Shown here piece after piece: positions 17,831 through 26,329 of a DNA stretch of 40,050 nucleotides (positions are counted from its first letter, which is position 1; each line of letters begins with the position of its first letter). The DNA is from Candidatus Aldehydirespirator catecholifindens. GTDB taxonomy: Bacteria; Actinomycetota; Acidimicrobiia; Acidimicrobiales; Aldehydirespiratoraceae. The DNA is taken from assembly GCA_028283245.1 (NCBI GenBank), contig JAPYNU010000085.1:1-40050 (forward strand), written 5' to 3'. The translations under genes and the position numbers were made by a program. The notes beneath the pieces were generated by a model. The model did no database searches and was not told the origin of the DNA. It saw only the letters and a list, made by a program, of their open reading frames with translations.

Positions 17831-18418
17831 ATGAACTTTCTTGGAGAACTCACCGACATCCGACAGGGGCTGGCGATGGCTGGTCGAGGTGCTGGAGCTC
17901 GGCCGGGTGACTGGAGGGTTCGCGTGATCGACAGTGCCGACATCATTGACGATCAACTGTTAACAAATAATCTGCGCGAGATTGGTCTGCGGGAAAGCAC
18001 TAGGACAGCGACTCACCTGCTTGAACCCTTCGACATCGTTGTTGCGGCTCGCTCTCAAGCGGCCAAGGCAGCACTAGTGCCACCGAACATGCAACGCGCT
18101 GTTGCGGGGGTAACGCTGCTGGTTGTGCGGACACCCGACCCCGGTACTGGTCTGGCTCACTACCTGTGGTACTACCTGACTTCAAGCCTCGGTCGAGCCG
18201 AGTTGGCTGCACGAGTCACTAGAACAGCACTTCCGACATTGTCTGCTAAAGCGCTACGGGAAGTGCCTGTGGTGCTACCACCTGCGAGCGAGTTAACCCG
18301 TCTGGCGGATTTGGCTGAAGCAACAGCTGACTCGCGTAGGGCTGGTCTTGAGGCTGTTCGGGTGCGTCATGATGTGGTTCGGGATGCTGTTATCGCCGCT
18401 GTGAGCGGTGCCGAATAA
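17831..18418 (+). CDS. Half-size type I restriction specificity protein (single TRD)
   Basis: A 195-residue HsdS-like protein with one target-recognition domain followed by one helical conserved region. The TRD part includes LLEPFDIVVAARSQAAKAAL and the characteristic YLWYYLTSSLGRAELAA. The spacer begins at LPTLSAKALREVPVVLPPASELTRLADLAEA. Normal HsdS has two such units (compare the 421-residue protein at 21017). A half subunit could dimerise to recognise a palindromic site, or guide M alone. It is the first gene of the rightward restriction operon, 40 bp before hsdM, and its transcript may be leaderless. It could also be a truncated remnant, but the frame is intact. Confidence 0.75.
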   Translation: MNFLGELTDIRQGLAMAGRGAGARPGDWRVRVIDSADIIDDQLLTNNLREIGLRESTRTATHLLEPFDIVVAARSQAAKAALVPPNMQRAVAGVTLLVVRTPDPGTGLAHYLWYYLTSSLGRAELAARVTRTALPTLSAKALREVPVVLPPASELTRLADLAEATADSRRAGLEAVRVRHDVVRDAVIAAVSGAE

Positions 18419-18458
18419 TCGAAAACAACTCAACGAACACGAATAGGAGACCATCACT

Positions 18459-19997
18459 ATGCCGCTCACTATTGCTGAACTTGAGTCCAAGCTTTGGGGT
18501 GCCGCCGACATTTTGCGCGGCCAGATCGACTCAAGCGACTACAAGAACTACATCTTCTCGATGCTGTTCCTCAAACGGCTATCGGACCGGTTCGCCGAAG
18601 AGGTCGAGAACGCTGTCGCTGAGGGTGTTCCCAGAGAGATCGCCGAGCACGACCACGACGAACACGAGTTCTTCGTCCCCGTTGAGGCGCGCTGGGATGC
18701 CATCACGCGCGAGTCGATGAACCTCGGCGAGGTGCTTAACCGCGCTGGTGCCGAGATTGAGGAAGCTAACGCGCCACGCCTCGACGGGATCCTGCGCAAC
18801 ACCAACTGGAACGACGAATCCAAACTCGGTAGCCCCGCCAGCCGAGACCGCATAATCGGAAGCTTGCTGAAGCATTTCGATGCTCTTGACCTGAGCGATA
18901 CCAACCTCACCGCCACAGGCGAGCAGGGCGCGGTCAACGTGCTCGGCGATGCCTATGAGTATCTGATCCGTAAGTTCGCAGACGATGCTGGCAAAAAGGG
19001 CGGCGAGTTCTACACGCCACGCTCGGTGGTGCGCCTCATCGTCGAACTACTAGAGCCCCGTGAGGGCATGAGGGTCTGCGACCCGACCGCAGGATCGGGC
19101 GGGATGCTCATCTACACCGCCCAGCATGTGGCCAAACACGGCGGTGATCCCCGCAATCTGGTGCTGCACGGCCAGGAACGCAACCTCGGCACGCTCGCCA
19201 TCGGCAAACTGAACCTGCTGCTACACGGCCTGCGTTCGGCCCGTCTGGAGGGCGGCGACGTGATAGCCGATCCTCAGCTTTGCGATGAACTAGGCCGTCT
19301 GCACGCCTACGACCGGGTGATTGCCAATCCTCCGTTCAGCCTCAAAGCTTGGGGCCACGACTTCGCCTCTGGCGATCCGCATCGCCGCTTCGACCGCTAC
19401 GGCGCGATCCCGCCCAAAACCAAAGGTGACCTAGCCTTCTTGCAGCACATGCTGGCAGTGACTAAACCGCAGGGCATGGTCGGTGTGGTGATGCCTCATG
19501 GCATCTTGTTTCGTGGCGGCACCGAGGGCACCATCCGCAAAGGCATCCTGCAAGCCGACCTGTTCGAGGCGGTGATCGGCCTGGCCTCCAATCTGTTTTA
19601 TGGTGCCAGCATCCCAGTGGCGATCTGCGTGCTGAACAAGGCCAAGCCAGCCGAGCGCCGCAACAAAGTGCTGTTCATTGATGCCTCTGGCAACGACTAT
19701 TTCCGCTCCGGTAAGGCTCAGAACTTCCTTGATGACGAGCATAGGGCAAGCATCGTTGCTGCGTTTCAAGCTTTCGAGGATGCTGAGCGCTTCGCCCATG
19801 TAGCCGACCTCGATGAGATCGCCGACAACGACTTCAACCTCAACATCAGTCGCTACGTAGACACCACCGAACCCGTTGAGGTGCCCAGCGTGGAAGAGGC
19901 TTTGACCCAACTGCGCGAAGCCGAACGCAAGCGCGATGAAGCCGCTACCCGCATGGACGAACTCCTAGCAGGACTGGGTTATGCCCCCGACAGCTAG
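18459..19997 (+). CDS. hsdM: Type I restriction-modification DNA methyltransferase subunit M
   Basis: A 512-residue N6-adenine methyltransferase. The N-terminal helical domain starts MPLTIAELESKLWGAADILRG. The SAM-binding motif VCDPTAGSGGMLIY is at 207-219 and the catalytic NPPF at 290-293. EFYTPRSVVRLIVELL just before the SAM motif is typical of HsdM. It methylates the site chosen by an S subunit and protects host DNA. An AGGAG site lies 10 bases before the ATG. Its last 17 bp overlap the hicA start. Length and motifs are complete, so it should be active. Confidence 0.95.
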   Translation: MPLTIAELESKLWGAADILRGQIDSSDYKNYIFSMLFLKRLSDRFAEEVENAVAEGVPREIAEHDHDEHEFFVPVEARWDAITRESMNLGEVLNRAGAEIEEANAPRLDGILRNTNWNDESKLGSPASRDRIIGSLLKHFDALDLSDTNLTATGEQGAVNVLGDAYEYLIRKFADDAGKKGGEFYTPRSVVRLIVELLEPREGMRVCDPTAGSGGMLIYTAQHVAKHGGDPRNLVLHGQERNLGTLAIGKLNLLLHGLRSARLEGGDVIADPQLCDELGRLHAYDRVIANPPFSLKAWGHDFASGDPHRRFDRYGAIPPKTKGDLAFLQHMLAVTKPQGMVGVVMPHGILFRGGTEGTIRKGILQADLFEAVIGLASNLFYGASIPVAICVLNKAKPAERRNKVLFIDASGNDYFRSGKAQNFLDDEHRASIVAAFQAFEDAERFAHVADLDEIADNDFNLNISRYVDTTEPVEVPSVEEALTQLREAERKRDEAATRMDELLAGLGYAPDS

Positions 19998-20181
19998 AGA
20001 AGCAATCCGCATAGTCGAACGCGACGGCTGGTACCACGTCCGCACGAAAGGTAGCCACCGCCATTTTCGTCATCCCGTCAAGCCAGGCACCGTCACAATC
20101 CCCGGACCGCTGGGCAAAAATCTGCCTCGCGGCACCTACAACGGTATTCTGAAGCAAGCTGGACTAGACGGGAGAACTTGA
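19981..20181 (+). CDS. hicA: HicA-type mRNA interferase toxin
   Basis: A 66-residue double-stranded-RNA-binding-fold toxin of the HicA/YcfA family. The core is GWYHVRTKGSHRHFRHP (16-32) with the catalytic-type His26 in GSH, followed by VTIPGPLGKNLPRGTYNGILKQAG, which is diagnostic. It would cleave mRNA when not bound by HicB. The gene starts inside the end of hsdM and its TGA shares bases with the hicB ATG (TGATG), so it is tightly coupled to both. Finding it inside a restriction operon suggests an addiction or guard role. Confidence 0.9.
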   Translation: MPPTAREAIRIVERDGWYHVRTKGSHRHFRHPVKPGTVTIPGPLGKNLPRGTYNGILKQAGLDGRT

Positions 20182-20555
20182 TGAAGCTCAAGTATGTGGT
20201 CGTCTTTGAACAATTGACGACCAACTGGGGCGCGTACGCACCGGATGTTCCAGGCTGCGGGAGCGTTGGCGATACATGGGAAGAGATCTGCAAGATGATC
20301 GACGAAGGTCTCACCGCCCACATCGAATGGATGCTAGAAGACGGCGACCCGCTGCCAGAACCCAAGATGTCGATCGATGAGGCCATTACCTACCACAGCG
20401 AGGCCATCTCAGATGACCTCCTCGCCCGTCTTGGTATTGATGACCCTCCTCCAACGGTCTCGACGCGTTTCGAGTTCGTTGAGATCAACGTGCAAGTCCC
20501 TGAACCCGCGAACGACCTCTCTGATCCCCTACGCGAGCCCGCCTCAGTGGGGTGA
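20181..20555 (+). CDS. hicB: HicB-like antitoxin, copy 1
   Basis: A 124-residue HicB-family antitoxin. The N-terminal partial RNase H-like fold reads KYVVVFEQLTTNWGAYAPD then VPGCGSVGDTWEE, and ends around PLPEPKMSIDEA. No obvious ribbon-helix-helix or HTH follows; instead there is an acidic tail with TRFEFVEINVQVPEP. ATG at 20181 (TGATG with hicA) is preferred over the TTG one codon earlier. It should neutralise the adjacent HicA. It is closely similar to the next gene, a tandem duplicate. Confidence 0.88.
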   Translation: MKLKYVVVFEQLTTNWGAYAPDVPGCGSVGDTWEEICKMIDEGLTAHIEWMLEDGDPLPEPKMSIDEAITYHSEAISDDLLARLGIDDPPPTVSTRFEFVEINVQVPEPANDLSDPLREPASVG

Positions 20556-20602
20556 GCCGAGTGGTTCGCCGTTCGTGACGCAACCGAAATTACCCCCTCC
20601 CC

Positions 20603-20992
20603 ATGAAACTGACTTATGTGGTCGTGTTTATTCTTGACGCAAACGGCTGGAATGCTTACGTACCCGATGCGCCAGGCTGCGTGAGCGCTGGTGATACATG
20701 GGAGGAGATGCTCGAAATGATCGACGAAGGGCTTACCTTCCACATCGAAGGCACCATAGAAGACGGTGACCCGCTGCCGGAACCGAAAATGTCTATCGAA
20801 GAGGCAGTCGCATATCACCTAGAACTCGCCACCGATGACGACTTCGGTGATCTGGAACTAGATTTTAGTGATGCTCCGCCCACTCTGGCGACACGATTTG
20901 AGTTCGTAGAGATCAACGTGCAGGTCCCTGAACCCACAAACGACCTCTCTGAGTCCGTACGCAGAGTCCGTGAGCCCGCTCAGGTGGGCTAA
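20603..20992 (+). CDS. HicB-like antitoxin, tandem copy 2 without its own toxin
   Basis: A 129-residue paralogue of the preceding protein, sharing DPLPEPKMSI and TRFEFVEINVQVPEP and the same domain plan. It has no hicA of its own. The copy also carries changes inside the conserved fold (VPDAPGCVSAGDTWEEM) and a longer acidic insert. It may be a redundant antitoxin, an antitoxin against a foreign HicA, or a diverging sensor. After copy 1 a scar resembling the start of hsdS (GTGACGCAACC at 20575) shows that the duplicated unit reached into hsdS. Confidence 0.85.
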   Translation: MKLTYVVVFILDANGWNAYVPDAPGCVSAGDTWEEMLEMIDEGLTFHIEGTIEDGDPLPEPKMSIEEAVAYHLELATDDDFGDLELDFSDAPPTLATRFEFVEINVQVPEPTNDLSESVRRVREPAQVG

Positions 20993-21016
20993 GCTGAACC
21001 GAATAACCCGGCATTC

Positions 21017-22282
21017 GTGACTCAACCTAAGTCGGTGCCCGAAGGCTGGCGCACCACCCGCCTCGGCGACATAGCGAAGATGGTCATGGGTCAGTCTCCT
21101 CCCGGGTCAACCGTTTTTGACCACGACGATGAGAGCAACCGTGGCCACAGCTTGCCTTTCATCCAAGGCACCGCAGAATTCGGGCATCACTTCCCTACTC
21201 CTCAAAAGCGCTGCACTCAGCCCCTCAAGACGGCAAAATCAGGTGATTGCCTTATTAGCGTTCGGGCACCCGTAGGCGACACGAACCTAGCTGATCAAGC
21301 GATTGCAATTGGCAGAGGACTCGCTGCTGTTCGCTTCGACAGAGCCGACCCGAGTTTCGGATGGTATGCACTGAACCACGCCAAAGTCGTTCTTGATCGA
21401 GTGGCTCAAGGGAGCACATTCGAAGCCATAGGCAGAACCGAACTCAAGACTCTTCCGATCCTGTTGCCGCCTTTGGGGGAGCAGCGGGCTATTGCTGGGG
21501 TGCTGGACTCTGTTGATGAGGCGATTGAGCGGGCGGAGGAAGTCGTCGCCGCTACCGAGCGGCTTCGTGACGCTCTGCTTCATGAGCTTCTGACACGAGG
21601 CCTGCCTGGCCAGCATTCAGAATGGAAGGAAGTCCCCGGCCTCGGCACCATCCCCGCCTCCTGGACCGTAACCCGCCTCGGAGACATCGCCGAAGTGGTC
21701 GGAGGCAGCACGCCGTCTCGAACACGAACAGAATACTGGGGCGGAGACATACCGTGGGTCGTGCCATCGGAGTTGTCACAACTAGCGAGCCGCTATCTGA
21801 GCACTTCTCGTGAATCGGTTACAATTGAGGGTTTGCGAGTTGCAAGTCTGCGGGTTCTGCCCGTCGGATCAGTTCTACTCACTACGAGAGCGACTATCGG
21901 TCTTGTTGCAATCAATCAAGTGCCGGTCACAACTAATCAGGGCTTCCAATGCCTAATCCCCAACAAAGACATTTACGGTCTGTGGTTGTTTTACTCCATC
22001 TCACAAAAGAAACAACAACTGGAGCGAAGGGGAGCCGGGAGCACGTTCCGCGAAGTGTCCCGAGACGGAGTTCGGACACTTCCCATTGCGTTGCCGCCTT
22101 TGGAGGAGCAGCGGGCTATTGCTGAGGTGCTTGACAGTGTAGATCACAGTATTGAGCGGGCGCGTGAGGAGTGCGATGCTCTACGATTAGCTATGAAATC
22201 AATCTCGGATGCTTTGCTCACTGGACGCATCCGAACCAACCCACAACGGGAGAGGAGCTATGAAACCGCCGGGACGGGATGA
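21017..22282 (+). CDS. hsdS: Type I restriction-modification specificity subunit S (two TRDs)
   Basis: A 421-residue DNA-recognition subunit with the full two-repeat plan. The first TRD starts near GWRTTRLGDIAKMVMGQSPP, and the second near SWTVTRLGDIAEVVGGSTPS (about residues 215-240). Each is followed by a conserved helical spacer: LPPLGEQRAIAGVLDSVDEA and LPPLEEQRAIAEVLDSVDHS. The two TRDs give a bipartite asymmetric target. The start is GTG. The gene overlaps mntA by 23 bp. Together with HsdM and HsdR it makes a complete type I system, with the half S protein at 17831 as a second possible specificity partner. Confidence 0.93.
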   Translation: MTQPKSVPEGWRTTRLGDIAKMVMGQSPPGSTVFDHDDESNRGHSLPFIQGTAEFGHHFPTPQKRCTQPLKTAKSGDCLISVRAPVGDTNLADQAIAIGRGLAAVRFDRADPSFGWYALNHAKVVLDRVAQGSTFEAIGRTELKTLPILLPPLGEQRAIAGVLDSVDEAIERAEEVVAATERLRDALLHELLTRGLPGQHSEWKEVPGLGTIPASWTVTRLGDIAEVVGGSTPSRTRTEYWGGDIPWVVPSELSQLASRYLSTSRESVTIEGLRVASLRVLPVGSVLLTTRATIGLVAINQVPVTTNQGFQCLIPNKDIYGLWLFYSISQKKQQLERRGAGSTFREVSRDGVRTLPIALPPLEEQRAIAEVLDSVDHSIERAREECDALRLAMKSISDALLTGRIRTNPQRERSYETAGTG

Positions 22283-22559
22283 GGTTTTGGAGTCGCTCCG
22301 CTCACACAAGCAGATCCTTGCTGAGCGGTTTGGGGTGACCAGCATTGCCCTCTACGGCTCTGTAGCCCGCGATCAAGCCACCGAAAACAGCGACATCGAC
22401 ATTCTTGTTGAATTCGGATCCCCACCCAATTTTAAGAACTACTTTGATGTTCACGAGTTCCTTGAAGATGTGCTAGGGCGAGCAGTTGACATGGCATCTA
22501 TTGTGGAGATCAGAAAAGAGATACTGCCTTATATCAAAAAAGATACGATAAATGTTTAA
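22260..22559 (+). CDS. mntA: MntA-type minimal nucleotidyltransferase antitoxin
   Basis: A 99-residue minimal nucleotidyltransferase with the exact GSx10DxD pattern, GSVARDQATENSDID, Gly33-Ser34 and Asp45/Asp47. In studied MntA/HepT pairs the enzyme adds AMP to the HepT tyrosine and silences it. ATG at 22260 follows a GAGAGGAG site. It starts 23 bp before the hsdS stop and overlaps hepT by 8 bp, so translation is likely coupled across S, MntA and HepT. Confidence 0.92.
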   Translation: MKPPGRDEVLESLRSHKQILAERFGVTSIALYGSVARDQATENSDIDILVEFGSPPNFKNYFDVHEFLEDVLGRAVDMASIVEIRKEILPYIKKDTINV

Positions 22560-22938
22560 AGCACAATCAGAGTCTAGGGAATGGAAATGTTACCTACAAG
22601 ACATGATCAAGCGCTCCGAGAAGGTGCTCGCATACACAGATAAGCTGAATCAGGAAGCACTGCTAGCCGATGACATCCTCTACGAAGCTACGTTGCACAA
22701 TATCCAACTCATTGGTCAGGCAGCTACTCATATCCCGATTGATGTTCAGGAAGACCATCCAGAGATTCCGTGGCGTGCGATCATCGGGACGCGCAATCGC
22801 CTTGTCCATGAATACCTAAGCGTTAGCGACAGCGTCGTCTGGTCAATCATTGAAGAGGCCATACCTTCGCTACTGCCACAGTTGCGGAATCTGATCTCAA
22901 CCTACAGGTTCGACCAGAAGAGAGACTCCTGTGAATGA
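22552..22938 (+). CDS. hepT: HepT-type HEPN toxin ribonuclease
   Basis: A 128-residue HEPN (DUF86-type) protein. The catalytic motif Rx4HxY is present as RNRLVHEY, with Arg81, His86 and Tyr88, the last being the residue AMPylated by MntA in known systems. The core includes LHNIQLIGQAATHIP and EIPWRAIIGTRNRLVHEYL. It should be an RNase kept inactive by the upstream MntA. Its position between hsdS and hsdR makes it a second toxin-antitoxin module in the same operon, after HicAB. Confidence 0.92.
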   Translation: MFKAQSESREWKCYLQDMIKRSEKVLAYTDKLNQEALLADDILYEATLHNIQLIGQAATHIPIDVQEDHPEIPWRAIIGTRNRLVHEYLSVSDSVVWSIIEEAIPSLLPQLRNLISTYRFDQKRDSCE

Positions 22939-23001
22939 CACAACTTGCACTCTCGTGCCTCGAAAATGCGCCCTGAGCACAGAATGTTCCGCTTCGAATA
23001 G

Positions 23002-26000
23002 ATGCGAGCAGTGACTTCCTCGATTAAGCCAAGCGAACTGCATTTGGCGGAGAGACCAGCGCTTGAACTATTGCAGCGGCTGGGTTGGAACTATGTGTCA
23101 ACCAATCAGCTAGCAAGCGAGCGTGACAGCCTGCAGGGCGTGCTGCTAAAAGGCCGGTTCACAGCGGCGCTCAAGCGGCTCAACCCGTGGATTAGTGATG
23201 GCGACATTGAGAGAGTGATCTTCAACTTAGATCACATAGATGCCACAGGGCTGGCACGCAATCAAGCGATTCACGAATATCTGTCTCACGGCATGCCGCT
23301 CACCATTGATCGAGCCGGACGACAAGAAACGCCTACCGTGCGATTCTTTGACTTCGATCACGCCGAGCCCGGCACCGGGAACAACGAATACACCGTCACT
23401 ACACAATTCCAGGTTCGTTCCAGCAGCGGTTTGGGCAAGCAGAGCGTCATCAAACCTGATCTGGTGCTGTTCGTTAACGGGATGCCGCTCGTGGTGATGG
23501 AAGCCAAATCGCCGACGCTGATCGAAATTTGGAAACAGGATGCCGTCAAACAACTCCTGCGCTATCAAGAGACGGAACACCAGCGAGGCGCAGCGGGAAC
23601 GGTCGCACTGTTTGACACCAACCTGCTTTGTGTCGCCCACTGCGGTAGCGACGCCGTATTCGGCGCGCCCAGCGCACCCTTCAGGGCTTACACCGGGTGG
23701 AAGTCGATCGAACCGTTCGCCGAGCACGACTTTGAGCAGCATCTGGGCACACCACCAGAAGGCCAGGCGCGGCTGATCGCCGGGCTGCTCAACCCTGCTG
23801 TGCTGCTTGACATTCTGCGCGACTTCGTAGTCTATGACCACGAACGCGGACAACTAGTCAAGAAACTGCCCCGCTATCAGCAGCACCGCGCCGTGACTTG
23901 CGCCGTTGAGCGCATCCGGGCAGGGCGCACACCAAGCGAACGGGGCGGGGTGGTGTGGCACACTCAAGGCTCCGGCAAATCGCTCACCATGCTGTGGCTC
24001 GCCACCAAACTGCGACGAACACCAGCGCTCAACAATCCCACCATCGTCGTGGTCACCGACCGCACGCAACTTGACCGCCAGATCACACGCACCTTCAAAC
24101 AGGCGGCCGTTGACACGCCCGAGCGTGCTGTGCGCATCAGCCATCTGCGAGAAATGCTGACCAACAGCAGCGGCTGCACGATCATGACCACCATCCAAAA
24201 GTTCACCGACGTGCTTGACGTGCAAGCGGGGACTCACGAGCCTCTCAACGATGCCAGCAACATTGTGGTGATGGTCGACGAAGCCCACCGCACCCAATAC
24301 GGACGCCTAGCCGCCAAGATGCGCTCTGCGATGCCGCAAGCCGCTTTCGTGGGTTTCACCGGCACACCCATCGACAAGGGCTTCAGGCATACCACGCTCG
24401 GCGTGTTCGGCGACCTAATCGACTCATACACCATCCCGCAGTCCGTTGAGGACCGCACCACCGTGCCCATCCATTATGAGGCTCGGCTCGCTGACCTGCA
24501 TATCGAAGGCCCGCAAACGCTTGACCGGCTCTTTGAGACGCTCTTCGGCGACGAACCCGAACAGACACGCGCCGAGATCAAGCGCCGCTACGCCAACAAG
24601 GAACGCATCGCCGAAGCCGACAAACGTATTGAGGCGATCGCTCTTGACATCAGCGAACACTTCAAGACAAAGATCAAGCCCAACCGCTTCAAGGCTCAGG
24701 TGGTAGCACCAAGCCGGGCCGCAGCGCTGCGCTACAGCGAGAAACTCAACAACTTTGGAGTGGACGCTTGTCCCATCATTACTTTCCTGCACAACGACGG
24801 ACCCGAGTTCGACGAAGCCAAGCAAATCGACCAGGACAAGATCGTCGAAGACTTCATCGACCCTGACAGTAAACCTCAGATACTTGTGGTGGTAGACAAG
24901 TTGATTACCGGCTTTGATGCTCCCGTCGAGCAGGTGCTCTACCTCGACCGGTCGATCCGTGAGCACACTCTGTTGCAGGCCATCGCACGCGTCAACCGCC
25001 GCTTTTCGCACACAATCAACGACACAATCAACGACACAATCAACTACACAACCACCGAGAAGCACTACGGCCTGATCGTCGATTATCACGGTGTTTCACG
25101 CGAACTCGAAAGTGCGTTAGCGATCTTCGAGCATGGAGATGTGCGGCAGGCGCTGACTCCGCTGGAAGATCCTGCACCCGTGATTGATGCCGCCGCCGAC
25201 AAGGCTGAAGCGCATTTCCGGGGACTCGATCTCGACGATCCGTGGACGTGCGTCAACCGGTTCGCAGTCAACACCGCCACCAGCAGCGGCACCCGCACTA
25301 GCACCGAAGACGACACCAACACTGGTGATGGCGCTAGCACCTACAAGACCGACACTTACGGCACTGATGCCGACAACGAACCGAACACCACCGGCAGCGA
25401 CGACGACACGAGCCCCACCTACAGGGCCAATGCCTACGAGCGGTTCGATAAGGATTACCGCGACCTATCGAAGTTGCTGGATCGCTATCTGCCCGAACCT
25501 GCGGCTCTTGACTACATCGACAGGCTGAAGCGGCTCACCGTGATCCGGTCATATGTTCGAGCCCAGTTCCTGCGAGAGCCCGCCGGCATTGACTGGACTG
25601 ATGTCGGGGCCAAAGTCAAGCATCTGCTCGACTCGCGCATTGATGCCACCGTCAAGCAGTTGATGAAGCCGGTTTCGGTGCTTGACAGCGACTTCGACTC
25701 CAAGATTGCGGGTCTGGCCCACGACGAAGCCAGGGCGTCGGTGATGGAGCACTCATTAAGAGCCCATATCAACGAGCGAGTGGCCGAGAATCCGGCTCTC
25801 TACGAACAGCTATCCGAAGCGCTCAAGCGGATCATGCGCGAGCTGCGCAACAAGATCATTGATGCCGCTGAGGCGTGCAAACGCATTGCGGCTCTACGCG
25901 ATCCAATCAACCAGCAGCAAGAAGTTGCGGCGCAGCGAGGTCTGACACCTCAAGCCAACGCCGTCTACGAACTGCTAGCCCGAGCCGCGGACCAAAGCAG

Positions 26001-26301
26001 CGGATCCAGAGACGGGCCAGCCGACGAAACCACACGGCATTCAGCAGCGGGAGGTGAACCTGGATCTGCGGTGCCTGGGGCTGCGGTTTGGGATGTCAAG
26101 ATACGGACGCTGACACTTGATATTTCTTTGGTGATGGACAAAGCCCGGTCGATTATCGACTGGCACGAGAACCTTGAAGTTCAGCGCGAGATGCGCCGCG
26201 ACATCAAACGCATCCTGCACGCCGATACACGACACAACAGCAACAACACCGACACGCTAGTTAGCCAAGTCATGGACGTAGCCCGAGCACACCAACGATG
26301 A
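23002..26301 (+). CDS. hsdR: Type I restriction endonuclease subunit R
   Basis: A 1099-residue motor and nuclease subunit. The PD-(D/E)xK-type nuclease centre is VIKPDLVLFVNGMPLVVMEAK (Asp153, Glu167, Lys169). The SF2 helicase has Walker A HTQGSGKSLTM (320-330), DEAH (426-429), VGFTGTPID and LITGFDAPVEQVL with a later IARVNRRF. HsdR translocates and cuts unmethylated DNA when joined to M and S. Two oddities lie in the C-terminal half: a Thr-Ile-Asn-Asp repeat at about 670-681, and a Thr/Asp/Ser/Gly-rich low-complexity stretch from about 753 to 812. Both probably form linkers. It starts 63 bp after hepT without a strong ribosome site. Confidence 0.95.
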   Translation: MRAVTSSIKPSELHLAERPALELLQRLGWNYVSTNQLASERDSLQGVLLKGRFTAALKRLNPWISDGDIERVIFNLDHIDATGLARNQAIHEYLSHGMPLTIDRAGRQETPTVRFFDFDHAEPGTGNNEYTVTTQFQVRSSSGLGKQSVIKPDLVLFVNGMPLVVMEAKSPTLIEIWKQDAVKQLLRYQETEHQRGAAGTVALFDTNLLCVAHCGSDAVFGAPSAPFRAYTGWKSIEPFAEHDFEQHLGTPPEGQARLIAGLLNPAVLLDILRDFVVYDHERGQLVKKLPRYQQHRAVTCAVERIRAGRTPSERGGVVWHTQGSGKSLTMLWLATKLRRTPALNNPTIVVVTDRTQLDRQITRTFKQAAVDTPERAVRISHLREMLTNSSGCTIMTTIQKFTDVLDVQAGTHEPLNDASNIVVMVDEAHRTQYGRLAAKMRSAMPQAAFVGFTGTPIDKGFRHTTLGVFGDLIDSYTIPQSVEDRTTVPIHYEARLADLHIEGPQTLDRLFETLFGDEPEQTRAEIKRRYANKERIAEADKRIEAIALDISEHFKTKIKPNRFKAQVVAPSRAAALRYSEKLNNFGVDACPIITFLHNDGPEFDEAKQIDQDKIVEDFIDPDSKPQILVVVDKLITGFDAPVEQVLYLDRSIREHTLLQAIARVNRRFSHTINDTINDTINYTTTEKHYGLIVDYHGVSRELESALAIFEHGDVRQALTPLEDPAPVIDAAADKAEAHFRGLDLDDPWTCVNRFAVNTATSSGTRTSTEDDTNTGDGASTYKTDTYGTDADNEPNTTGSDDDTSPTYRANAYERFDKDYRDLSKLLDRYLPEPAALDYIDRLKRLTVIRSYVRAQFLREPAGIDWTDVGAKVKHLLDSRIDATVKQLMKPVSVLDSDFDSKIAGLAHDEARASVMEHSLRAHINERVAENPALYEQLSEALKRIMRELRNKIIDAAEACKRIAALRDPINQQQEVAAQRGLTPQANAVYELLARAADQSSGSRDGPADETTRHSAAGGEPGSAVPGAAVWDVKIRTLTLDISLVMDKARSIIDWHENLEVQREMRRDIKRILHADTRHNSNNTDTLVSQVMDVARAHQR
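25010..25057 (+). repeat. 12-bp in-frame tandem repeat in hsdR
   Basis: ACACAATCAACG is repeated three times with one mismatch in the third copy (25010-25021, 25022-25033, 25034-25045). A degenerate fourth copy follows (25046-25057). It encodes a Thr-Ile-Asn-Asp series and keeps the reading frame. Slippage would change the linker by 4 residues per unit without a frameshift. Confidence 0.9.
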
Positions 26302-26329
26302 CCACCGCACACGGCGACACGAGCGACCA

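Noticed and set aside
17831..18418. Half-size S gene as a simple pseudogene
   Set aside because: The frame is complete with a full TRD and a full helical spacer, a promoter directly upstream and normal spacing to hsdM, so a functional half subunit is more likely.
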